Below, piece after piece: positions 57,364 through 64,000 of a DNA stretch of 64,000 nucleotides (positions within the stretch are counted from its first letter, which is position 1; the number at the start of each line of letters is the position of its first letter). A program made the translations under genes and the position numbers. The notes beneath the pieces were generated by a model. That model saw nothing but the letters and a program-made list of their open reading frames with translations. It had not been told where the DNA came from and made no database searches. Source of the stretch: Pseudomonas sp. DTU_2021_1001937_2_SI_NGA_ILE_001 (GTDB lineage Bacteria; Pseudomonadota; Gammaproteobacteria; Pseudomonadales; Pseudomonadaceae); assembly GCF_032463525.1 (NCBI RefSeq), contig NZ_CP135971.1, forward strand, positions 3,410,001 to 3,474,000, in the 5' to 3' direction.

Positions 57364-58419
57364 ATGAGCGATGAATCCAGCCCACCGCGTAAACGCCGCG
57401 GTGCCGGACGGGTGACGTTGAACACCGTGGCCCGGCACGTCGGCGTATCGGCGATCACTGTTTCCCGCTACTTCAATCAGCCTGGGCAGGTCTCGCCCGA
57501 ACTGCGCGAGCGCATTGCGGCGGCGGTCGAGGCTCTGGGCTACGTGCCCAACCAGGTGGCGGGCGGGCTGGCCTCGGCGCGCAGCAAGGTCGTGGCAATG
57601 GTGGTGCCGAACATCTCCGGGCCGATCTTCGCCAACACCATCCAGGGCTTCAGCGACACCTTGAGCCAGCACGGTCTGCAGCCGCTGCTGGCTTCCAGTT
57701 ACTTTTCTCCCGAACAGGAAGAGAGCGCAGTACGCGCATTCCTCGGCTGGTCACCGGCCGCCCTGGTGTTGACCAGCCGCTTCCACACTCCGGCCACGGA
57801 ACGCATGATCGCCCAGGCCGACATGCCGGTGATCGAGACCTGGGACTACCAGCCTGAGCGCGCGCCGATCCAGATCGGCTTTTCCCACCATCAGGTAGGG
57901 GTCACCGCCACCCGCTACCTGCACGACAAGGGTTACCGACGCATCGCTTTCGTGCTCAACAGCATGGCCGGCGACTTGAGCGCCTTGGAGCGCTGCCAGG
58001 GCTACAGCGATACCGTGCAGGCCCTCGGCCTGGCCCCCTGGGTGTTTACCCCACAGACCGGGCTGGCGCCCTTCGAGGCCGGCAAGCAGGCCATGCATGC
58101 CCTGATGAGCGGCCCACAACGCCCGGACGCGATCTTCTTCGCCAACGACAACCTGGCTGCCGGCGGCCTGCTCGCCGGCCAGCGTGCCGGGCTGCGGATT
58201 CCCGAAGACTGCGCCGTGATGGGCTTCGGCGACTACGCCTTCGCCGAGATGCTGCTGCCCAGCCTGAGCACCATCAAGCCGCCGGCACTGGAAATCGGCG
58301 TACTGGCCGCGCAGCGGGTATTGCAGAGCCTGGAGATGTTACCGCTCGATGAAGACGGCATCCGGCACCTGAACCGGCTGGACTGTCGGGTGATCGAACG
58401 AGAGAGTACCCAGGGCTGA
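57364..58419 (+). CDS. LacI family transcriptional regulator
   Basis: A 351-residue repressor. A basic tail precedes the DNA-binding helix-turn-helix VTLNTVARHVGVSAITVSRY (about residues 17-36), and the hinge helix contains NQVAGGLAS. A periplasmic-binding-type sensor domain with AMVVPNISGPIFA and FFANDNLAAGGLL follows. It resembles GntR/gluconate-type LacI regulators, but the neighbouring genes are not gluconate genes, so the ligand is unknown. It is divergent from the TonB receptor and probably controls it. Confidence 0.9.
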   Translation: MSDESSPPRKRRGAGRVTLNTVARHVGVSAITVSRYFNQPGQVSPELRERIAAAVEALGYVPNQVAGGLASARSKVVAMVVPNISGPIFANTIQGFSDTLSQHGLQPLLASSYFSPEQEESAVRAFLGWSPAALVLTSRFHTPATERMIAQADMPVIETWDYQPERAPIQIGFSHHQVGVTATRYLHDKGYRRIAFVLNSMAGDLSALERCQGYSDTVQALGLAPWVFTPQTGLAPFEAGKQAMHALMSGPQRPDAIFFANDNLAAGGLLAGQRAGLRIPEDCAVMGFGDYAFAEMLLPSLSTIKPPALEIGVLAAQRVLQSLEMLPLDEDGIRHLNRLDCRVIERESTQG

Positions 58420-58454
58420 GCTCTGTCACCGCTACAGGGTGCCAGCCAGCGCCA

Positions 58455-58481
58455 ATACTGGTCAGTTAGTCGTTAGGTGGC
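58455..58481 (+). repeat. 27-bp REP-associated satellite repeat
   Basis: Exact reverse complement of 857-883. It directly precedes the type A REP pair at 58484-58575, in the same relative order as at the other locus. Confidence 0.75.
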
Positions 58482-58483
58482 TC

Positions 58484-58575
58484 GGTAGGAGCGGCTTTAG
58501 CCGCGAAAGCGCCAGGAAATTCACTGCATCTTTTGTGAACATGCGCTCTTTTCGCGGCTGAAGCCGCTCCTACCC
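58484..58575. repeat. Inverted pair of REP palindromes (type A)
   Basis: GGTAGGAGCGGCTTTAGCCG is mirrored by CGGCTGAAGCCGCTCCTACC. The spacer closely matches the copy at 37906-38000. With its satellite it occupies most of the 254-bp gap between the LacI regulator and the SDR gene. Confidence 0.87.
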
Positions 58576-58673
58576 AGTCTGACCGAACAGTTTTGCAGCT
58601 AGCGCCTGCTCAACCAGATGCGCCCAATGTTCAATACTGATCACCTTGCCAACCTGACAGGAGAAAACGCCTC

Positions 58674-59408
58674 ATGACTTCTCGTAAAGTCGCCATCGTC
58701 ACCGGTGCCTCGCGCGGCATCGGTGCCGAGATCGCCCAGCGCCTGGCCGCCGACGGTTTCGCCGTGGTCATCAACTACGCCAACAGCGCCACCGAAGCTG
58801 ACGCCCTGGTCGAACAGTTGCTGGGCGCCGGCCATCATGCCATTGCGCTGAAGGCCGACGTGTCGAACGCCAGTGACGTGCGCCGCCTGTTCGATGCCAC
58901 CGAACACCACCTGGGCAAGGTCGACGTGCTGGTCAACAACGCCGGTATCCTCAAGACCCTGCCGCTGGCCGAAACCAGCGACGAGTTGTTCGAGCAGACC
59001 TTCGCGGTGAACACCCGTGGCGTGTTCAACACCCTGCGCGAAGCCGCCAACCGCCTCAACGACGGCGGGCGGATCATCAACTTTTCCACCACCGCCCTGG
59101 CCCTGAAGCTGCCTGGCTACGCCATCTACAACGCCAGCAAGGCGGCGGTGGAAGCCATGACTCCGGTGTTCGCCAAGGAACTGCGCGGGCGCAACATCAC
59201 CGTCAACACCGTCGCCCCTGGTCCGGTGGCCACCGAGTTGTTCCTGGCTGGCAAGAGCGAAGAGCAGATCCAGCACTTCGCCAGCCTGCCGCCGCTGCAA
59301 CGCCTCGGCCAGCCCGAGGACATCGCCGGCGTGGTGGCCTTTCTCGCCGGGCCGGATTCGGGCTGGATCAACGGCCAGGTGCTGCGCGCCAACGGCGGCC
59401 TGGCCTGA
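58674..59408 (+). CDS. Short-chain dehydrogenase/reductase
   Basis: A 244-residue classical SDR: cofactor motif TGASRGIG, NNAGIL, the catalytic Ser in INFSTTALAL and Tyr-Lys in YAIYNASKA. An Arg-type residue after the first strand region suggests NADPH. The substrate is unknown; FabG-like members act on 3-oxoacyl groups. ACAGGAG precedes ATG 58674. Convergent with cdhB, 8 bp apart. Confidence 0.9.
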   Translation: MTSRKVAIVTGASRGIGAEIAQRLAADGFAVVINYANSATEADALVEQLLGAGHHAIALKADVSNASDVRRLFDATEHHLGKVDVLVNNAGILKTLPLAETSDELFEQTFAVNTRGVFNTLREAANRLNDGGRIINFSTTALALKLPGYAIYNASKAAVEAMTPVFAKELRGRNITVNTVAPGPVATELFLAGKSEEQIQHFASLPPLQRLGQPEDIAGVVAFLAGPDSGWINGQVLRANGGLA

Positions 59409-59416
59409 GCGATACC

Positions 59417-59884
59417 CTACGGCAGGCCGATGACCCGGCCGAGCAGCTCAGGCCTCGGCAGTTCGGCCTGCTCGGCGCAGAGCGCAGCCAGCCGTTGCCG
59501 CGTGGCTTCGGTAAACGGCGCTGAACGCGGGCCGGCCAGGTCGACGTGCAGCAGCATCTGCTCATTACCGGCCAGCAGCGTCGCGTCCCCCACCCTGTGC
59601 AGGCTGTGGAACAGGTGCAGACGCTTGGCGTCGTAGCCGATCAGCTGGGTGTGCACCTCGACCTCGGCGCCGAGCTTCACTTCGTGCAGGTAGTTGAGAT
59701 GCAATTCAAGGGTGAACAGCGAGTGACCGCTGGCGTCGCGGTTTGCGCTGTCCAGGCCCAGGGTGTCCATCAGCGCATCGGTGGCATAACTGAAGATCAA
59801 CAGGTAGAACGCGTCGCGCAGGTGGCCGTTGTAATCGACCCAGTCGGGCGATACATCGGTGCGGTAGGTGGTCAGTGCAGGCAT
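59417..59884 (-). CDS. cdhB: Betainyl-CoA thioesterase CdhB
   Basis: A 155-residue hot-dog thioesterase expected to hydrolyse betainyl-CoA to glycine betaine in carnitine breakdown. WVDYNGHLRDAFYLLIF carries the family Asp/His region. It follows cdhA by 33 bp. The function is assigned from its place in the cdhB-cdhA-cdhC-caiX-cdhR order known from P. aeruginosa PA5385-PA5389. Confidence 0.87.
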   Translation of the reverse strand: MPALTTYRTDVSPDWVDYNGHLRDAFYLLIFSYATDALMDTLGLDSANRDASGHSLFTLELHLNYLHEVKLGAEVEVHTQLIGYDAKRLHLFHSLHRVGDATLLAGNEQMLLHVDLAGPRSAPFTEATRQRLAALCAEQAELPRPELLGRVIGLP

Positions 59885-59917
59885 GGTGCAATACTCGTTC
59901 GGAAAGGCGCCCAGGGG

Positions 59918-60883
59918 TTACTCGTTGAAGCTCATGCCATGCTGGGCCTTGGTGGCCTTCACAGCGTCCATCACCGCCAGCAGGCAATCGTCGCGATAGC
60001 GCTCCAGGGCAGCAATACTGTGGCTGCCCAGCTGTTCACGGGTGCCTTCGACCACGTTGTCGATCAGCCTGTCGGTCAGCGCCGGGGCCGGCAGGTAGGT
60101 CCAGGGCAACTGCAAGGCCGGGCCGAACTGCGCCATGAAGTGGCGCATGCCGGCATCGCCACCGGCCAGGGTGTAGGTCAGGAAGGTGCCCATGAACGAC
60201 CAGCGCAAGCCGGCGCCAAAACGAATCGCGTCGTCGATTTCACCGGTGGTCGCCACACCATCGTTGACCAGGTGCAACGCCTCACGCCACAGCGCCTCCA
60301 GCAGGCGGTCGGCGATGAATCCCGGGACTTCCTTGCGCACATGCAATGCGCGCATGCCCAGCGCTTCATACACCTTGATCGCCGCCTCGATCGCTGCGGG
60401 GGCGGTGTGCTCGCCGCCCACCACTTCCACCAGCGGCAGCAGGTACACCGGGTTGAACGGGTGGCCGACCACGCAGCGCTGCGGAAGGATCGCCCGCTGG
60501 TAGAACTCGCTGGGCAACAGCCCGGAGGTGCTCGAACCGATCAGCGCCTCAGGCTTGGCCGCCGCGCTGATCGTGCTGTGCAGCTGCAGTTTCAGTTCCA
60601 GGCGCTCCGGCGCGCTTTCCTGGATGAAGTCGGCGTTTTCCACGCACTCTTCGATGGTGGCGACAAAGCGCAGGCGCTGTTGCGAGGCGCCGGGAACCAG
60701 GCCCTGTTTTTCCAGGGCGCTCCAGGCGTTGGCCACGCGCTTGCGCAGCGCTGCCTCGGCACCCGGTGCCGGGTCCCAGGCGACCACATCCAGGCCGTTA
60801 GCCAAGGCCCGCGACACCCAGCCGCTGCCGATGACGCCGCAGCCCAGGGCCGCGAAGGTTTTGATCTCAGTGATGAAGCTCAT
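59918..60883 (-). CDS. cdhA: L-carnitine 3-dehydrogenase CdhA
   Basis: Oxidises L-carnitine to 3-dehydrocarnitine with NAD. The 321-residue protein of the 3-hydroxyacyl-CoA dehydrogenase superfamily begins with a Rossmann motif [18 protein letters not shown] and has the catalytic His in [24 protein letters not shown] precedes the ATG. It lies between cdhC and cdhB on the same strand. Confidence 0.92.
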   Translation of the reverse strand: MSFITEIKTFAALGCGVIGSGWVSRALANGLDVVAWDPAPGAEAALRKRVANAWSALEKQGLVPGASQQRLRFVATIEECVENADFIQESAPERLELKLQLHSTISAAAKPEALIGSSTSGLLPSEFYQRAILPQRCVVGHPFNPVYLLPLVEVVGGEHTAPAAIEAAIKVYEALGMRALHVRKEVPGFIADRLLEALWREALHLVNDGVATTGEIDDAIRFGAGLRWSFMGTFLTYTLAGGDAGMRHFMAQFGPALQLPWTYLPAPALTDRLIDNVVEGTREQLGSHSIAALERYRDDCLLAVMDAVKATKAQHGMSFNE

Positions 60884-60918
60884 GGCGACGTTCCTTTGGG
60901 GGTCGTTGATCGGTGGGG

Positions 60919-61806
60919 TCAGCCGCGCGGGGTCAGGCCCATCTTGAGGCGCCCTTGCGCCGGGGTCAGGACCCTGGCGCCCAGACGGCTGATGATTTCA
61001 ACGGCGCGCTCCACCAGCTGGCCATTGGTGGCCAGCACGCCTTTTTCCAGCCACAGGTTGTCTTCCAGGCCGACCCGCACGTTGCCGCCCAGCAGCACCG
61101 CCTGAGCCGCCATCGGCATTTGCATGCGACCGATGCCAAAGCCAGCCCACACCGCGTCGCTGGGCAGGTTGTCGACCATGGCTTTCATGGTGGTGGTGTC
61201 GGCCGGCGCGCCCCACGGGATGCCCAGGCACAGCTGAAACAGCGGGTTGTCGAGCAGGCCTTCCTTGATCATCTGCTTGGCGAACCACAAGTGGCCGGTG
61301 TCGAAGATTTCCAGCTCGGCCTTGACGCCCAGCTCCTGGATGCGTTTGGCCCCGGCACGCAGCTGCGCCGGGGTCGACACGTAAATGCTGTTGCCGTCGC
61401 CAAAGTTCAGCGTGCCGCAATCCAGGGTGCAGATTTCCGGCAGCAGTTCTTCGACATGCGCCAGGCGGGTCAGCGGGCCGACCAGGTCGGTGCCAGGGCC
61501 GAACGCCATCGGCGCTTCGCCCTCGCCGATCTCGAGGTCGCCGCCCATCCCGGCAGTGAGGTTGACGATGATGTCGACGCCGGACTCGCGGATGCGCTCC
61601 ATCACTTCGCGGTACAGCGCCACGTCGCGGCTGAACTTGCCGGTCTGTGGGTCACGCACATGGCAATGCACCACGGTGGCGCCGGCCTTGGCGGCTTCCA
61701 CGGCGGCGGCGGCGATCTGTTTGGGGGTGACCGGTACGTGGGGACTCTTGGCGGTGGTGTCGCCAGCACCGGTGAGTGCGCAGGTGATGATGACGTCGTT
61801 GTTCAT
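60919..61806 (-). CDS. cdhC: Dehydrocarnitine cleavage enzyme CdhC (BKACE family)
   Basis: A 295-residue beta-keto acid cleavage enzyme (DUF849) that converts 3-dehydrocarnitine plus acetyl-CoA to betainyl-CoA and acetoacetate. The zinc-binding His pair is in VVHCHVRDP and the TIM barrel follows with NLTAGMGG and [15 protein letters not shown] precedes the start. 35 bp upstream of cdhA. Confidence 0.92.
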   Translation of the reverse strand: MNNDVIITCALTGAGDTTAKSPHVPVTPKQIAAAAVEAAKAGATVVHCHVRDPQTGKFSRDVALYREVMERIRESGVDIIVNLTAGMGGDLEIGEGEAPMAFGPGTDLVGPLTRLAHVEELLPEICTLDCGTLNFGDGNSIYVSTPAQLRAGAKRIQELGVKAELEIFDTGHLWFAKQMIKEGLLDNPLFQLCLGIPWGAPADTTTMKAMVDNLPSDAVWAGFGIGRMQMPMAAQAVLLGGNVRVGLEDNLWLEKGVLATNGQLVERAVEIISRLGARVLTPAQGRLKMGLTPRG

Positions 61807-61880
61807 GTGGCGGTTCCTTACAGGCGTGAGGGTGCCTTTCGCAGCCGCTCAAGGCTGCGAAGGGCTGATTAAAACGGGGC

Positions 61881-62825
61881 TTATCGGTCGCTGAGTTGCA
61901 GGTTCTGGGCGGCGGGCCTGCCGTCGAAGGTGGTCACACCCTGCAGCCAGCGAGCCTGGTCCTGCGGGTGATCCTTGAGCCACTGCCGGGCCGACTCCAG
62001 GGGGTCCTTGTGGTCCAGCAGCGGCTGCATCATCTGGCTCTCGTCGGCAACGCTGAAGGTCAGGTTGCTCAACAGCCTGTGCACGTTGGGACATTGCTGG
62101 GCATAGTTGGGCGCGGTCACCGTCCACACGCTGGCCTTGCCCTCGTTCGGGCCCAGGACGTCATCACTGCCAGAGAGGTAGGTCATGGCGATGTTGACGT
62201 TCATCGGGTGCGGCGCCCAGCCGAAGAACACCACCGCCTCCTTGCGGCGTACCGAGCGCTCCACGGCGGCGAGCATGCCGACTTCGCTGGACTCCACCAG
62301 CTGGAACTTGCCCAGGCCGAACTGGTTCTTGGCGATCATCGCCTTGATCTGCGCATTGGCCCCCGAACCCGGCTCGATGCCATAGATCTTGCCGCCCAGC
62401 TCTTTTTCGAATTTGGCAATGTCGGCAAAGGTCTTCAGGCCCTTGTCGGCCAGGTAGGTGGGCACGGCAAGGGTCGCACGGGCGTCTTCCAGGCTGGGCT
62501 TGTCCAGCACCTTGACCTGCCCGGCCTCCACGAACGGCGTGATGGTCTGGGTCATCAGCGGATTCCAGTAGCCCAGGAACAGGTCCAGGCGCTGGTCACG
62601 AATGCCGGCGAAGATGATCTGCTGCGAGGCACTGGTCTGCTTGGTCTGGTAGCCGAGGCCATCGAGCAGGACCTGGGTAATGGCGCTGGTGGCGATGACA
62701 TCGGTCCAGTTCACTACACCCATGCGCACGTTCTGGCAGGCAGCGGCATCGGCGGCCATGACAGGGGTGCTGAGGATGGCGCTGGCGCCGAGTGCAAGCA
62801 CGCAGCGGCTGATCAGTGGATTCAT
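61881..62825 (-). CDS. caiX: Carnitine substrate-binding protein CaiX
   Basis: A 314-residue periplasmic binding protein of the ProX/OpuAC quaternary-amine class. A signal peptide ends near V-M-A-A. The Trp-rich MGVVNWTDVIATSAI, FLGYWNPLM and FFGWAPHPMN supply aromatic cage residues for trimethylammonium groups. In P. aeruginosa CaiX works with the CbcWV permease encoded elsewhere, which explains the lack of transporter genes here. GAGGGA precedes the start. Confidence 0.9.
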   Translation of the reverse strand: MNPLISRCVLALGASAILSTPVMAADAAACQNVRMGVVNWTDVIATSAITQVLLDGLGYQTKQTSASQQIIFAGIRDQRLDLFLGYWNPLMTQTITPFVEAGQVKVLDKPSLEDARATLAVPTYLADKGLKTFADIAKFEKELGGKIYGIEPGSGANAQIKAMIAKNQFGLGKFQLVESSEVGMLAAVERSVRRKEAVVFFGWAPHPMNVNIAMTYLSGSDDVLGPNEGKASVWTVTAPNYAQQCPNVHRLLSNLTFSVADESQMMQPLLDHKDPLESARQWLKDHPQDQARWLQGVTTFDGRPAAQNLQLSDR

Positions 62826-62922
62826 GGTGGATCCCTCGGCAGGTCACTATTGTGGGGGCCGGTGTCTTTGTGCACCGTGGCACCACGTTACGTTCCTGGG
62901 GGGCTGCCAACACGCACGGCGG

Positions 62923-62945
62923 CGACGCACTCTTGCACTGCGTCG
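62923..62945. promoter_or_regulatory. Inverted repeat in the caiX-cdhR interval, operator candidate
   Basis: CGACGCA and TGCGTCG are separated by 9 bp, midway in the 193-bp divergent gap (98 bp from caiX, 74 bp from cdhR). It fits a dimeric AraC-type binding site. Not tested against known CdhR sites. Confidence 0.4.
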
Positions 62946-63018
62946 ACCTGGCCTCTTGAATCTGCCCCTGAACGGGAGTATCACAGCGCCATGCCGCCCA
63001 CCCTGCCAGAGCGCCACC

Positions 63019-63963
63019 ATGTCTCGGGATTTCTACTTTCTGCTGATGCCGGGGTTCTCGGCCATGGGCTTCACCTGCGCGGTGGAACCGCTGCGGGTGG
63101 CCAACCGCTTTCGTGGTGAGCTGTACCGCTGGCATGTGCTGAGCAGCGACGGCGGCGCGGTGGTGGCGAGTAACGGCCTGTCGGTGAACGCCGACGCCGC
63201 CCTGGAGCCGCTGAAAAAAGGCGCCACCTTGCTGGTGGTGGCCGGCTTCGAGCCGCTGCAGTTCGCCACTCCGGCACTGATGCACTGGCTGCGGCGCCTG
63301 GACCATGAAGGCGTGACCCTTGGCGCCATCGACACCGGGGCCTGCCTGCTGGCCGAAGCCGGCCTGCTCGATGACCATCGCCTGACCCTGCACTGGGAAG
63401 CCATCGACGCCTTCAAGGAGTCTTATCCACAGCTCACCGTGACCCAGGAGCTGTTCGAGATCGACCGCCGACGCATCACCTGCGCCGGCGGCACGGCCTG
63501 CATCGACCTGATGCTCGACCTGATTGCCCAGGCCCACGGCCCGGAGCTGGCGATTCAGGTGTCTGAACAGTTCGTGATCAGCCGCATTCGTCCGCGCCAG
63601 GACCACCAGCGCATGCAGATCGCCACCCGCTACGGCATCAACAACCGCAAGCTGGTGCAGGTGATCGGCGAGATGGAACAACACACCGAGCCGCCCTTGA
63701 GCACCCTGGCGCTCGCAGAAACCATCAAGGTCACCCGGCGCCAGCTGGAGCGCCTGTTCCGCCTGCACCTGAACGACACGCCCAGCAACTTCTACCTGGG
63801 CCTGCGCCTGGAAAAAGCCCGCAAGCTGCTGCGCCAGAGCGACATGAGCGTGCTGGAGGTGAGTATTGCCTGTGGGTTCGAGTCGCCGTCGTACTTCACC
63901 CGCCGCTACCGGGCGCGGTTTACCCGCTGCCCCCGGGAAGATCGACGTCGGGAGCCGAGCTGA
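63019..63963 (+). CDS. cdhR: Carnitine catabolism regulator CdhR (GlxA/AraC type)
   Basis: A 314-residue activator with an N-terminal DJ-1/PfpI-like sensor domain (FLLMPGFSAMGF ... GAIDTGACLLAEAGLL) and a C-terminal AraC helix-turn-helix pair (VTRRQLERLFRLHL; SVLEVSIACGFESPSYFTR). It activates the divergent caiX-cdhCAB genes in response to carnitine in P. aeruginosa. ATG 63019 fits family starts; its RBS is weak. The gene ends at a strong hairpin. Confidence 0.92.
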   Translation: MSRDFYFLLMPGFSAMGFTCAVEPLRVANRFRGELYRWHVLSSDGGAVVASNGLSVNADAALEPLKKGATLLVVAGFEPLQFATPALMHWLRRLDHEGVTLGAIDTGACLLAEAGLLDDHRLTLHWEAIDAFKESYPQLTVTQELFEIDRRRITCAGGTACIDLMLDLIAQAHGPELAIQVSEQFVISRIRPRQDHQRMQIATRYGINNRKLVQVIGEMEQHTEPPLSTLALAETIKVTRRQLERLFRLHLNDTPSNFYLGLRLEKARKLLRQSDMSVLEVSIACGFESPSYFTRRYRARFTRCPREDRRREPS

Positions 63964-63995
63964 ACAGCGCTGCATCGGCAAGATGCAGCGCTGTT
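63963..63995 (+). terminator. Strong hairpin after cdhR
   Basis: A perfect 14-bp stem AACAGCGCTGCATC / GATGCAGCGCTGTT with a GGCAA loop begins in the cdhR stop codon. No T-run is visible before the window ends. Confidence 0.65.
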
Positions 63996-64000
63996 GAGGA

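Overview
The window reads as a chromosomal segment of a Pseudomonas species, most likely of the P. putida group. The evidence is gene content and order that I recognise from that genus (pilT / yggS-proC-yggT-metX-metW-rdgB-hemW; rpoH-ftsXEY; coaD-fdx-ggt-mutM; glnA ... ntrBC; cdhB-cdhA-cdhC-caiX-cdhR), a high GC content with strong GC3 bias, and many REP-type palindromes (GGAGCGGCTTTAGCCGCGAA and GGAGCGAGCTTGCTCGCGAA types) between genes. I see no rRNA, tRNA, CRISPR array, prophage or intact insertion sequence.

Regions. 1-8.7 kb: NlpC/P60 peptidase, twitching ATPase PilT, and a long forward run for PLP homeostasis, proline, methionine (MetX/MetW), nucleotide clean-up (RdgB) and HemW. 8.8-11.2 kb: tRNA m7G methyltransferase, thiazole synthesis (ThiG, ThiS) and DUF423. 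11.2-16.2 kb: MtgA, then the reverse rpoH and ftsY-ftsE-ftsX genes. 16.5-24.5 kb: an M16 peptidase pair with RsmD, a YheT hydrolase, a sulfurtransferase, a coniferyl-type aldehyde dehydrogenase, CoaD and a YfhL-type ferredoxin. 24.5-31 kb: gamma-glutamyltransferase, a 232-bp inverted-repeat element, MutM, an HDOD protein, a PfpI/DJ-1 protein and an RlmI-like methyltransferase. 31-38 kb: ilvD behind a long structured leader, a phosphorylcholine-phosphatase-like enzyme, FolA, and a DUF2868/DUF3482 membrane-GTPase pair. 38-50 kb: TypA, ThiI, and the nitrogen control block glnA ... ntrB-ntrC, with five other genes (exported chorismate mutase, LRR-like protein, two DUF4124 proteins and so on) lying around them. 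50-58.5 kb: an accessory stretch with a degenerate amidase-like protein, an aldo/keto reductase, and a LacI-regulator / TonB receptor / FMN monooxygenase / SsuA-like binding protein locus. 58.6-64 kb: an SDR enzyme and the carnitine catabolic cluster.

Regulation visible in the DNA. glnA has a canonical GG-N10-GC sigma-54 promoter with two NtrC-like sites about 138 and 107 bp upstream, one site centre three helical turns from the other. ntrBC has its own apparent sigma-54 promoter and a near-consensus NtrC site, so autogenous control is likely. rpoH has a sigma-E/AlgU-type promoter candidate. ilvD has a good sigma-70 promoter followed by a leader of about 255 nt that folds into a stem of about 20 bp and holds a 38-codon ORF ending inside that stem. 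The LacI/TonB-receptor interval holds a perfect 12-bp palindrome, and the caiX/cdhR interval a 7-9-7 inverted repeat.

Best leads for novelty: the ilvD leader RNA; the 232-bp element with perfect 19-bp terminal inverted repeats that supplies the ggt stop codon; the amidase-fold protein lacking its Ser-Ser-Lys signature; the DUF3482 GTPase lacking NKxD; and the 52-58 kb receptor-monooxygenase locus, which has a binding protein but no permease or ATPase. Nothing here is a convincing wholly new defence or mobile system, and most of the window is ordinary core genome.
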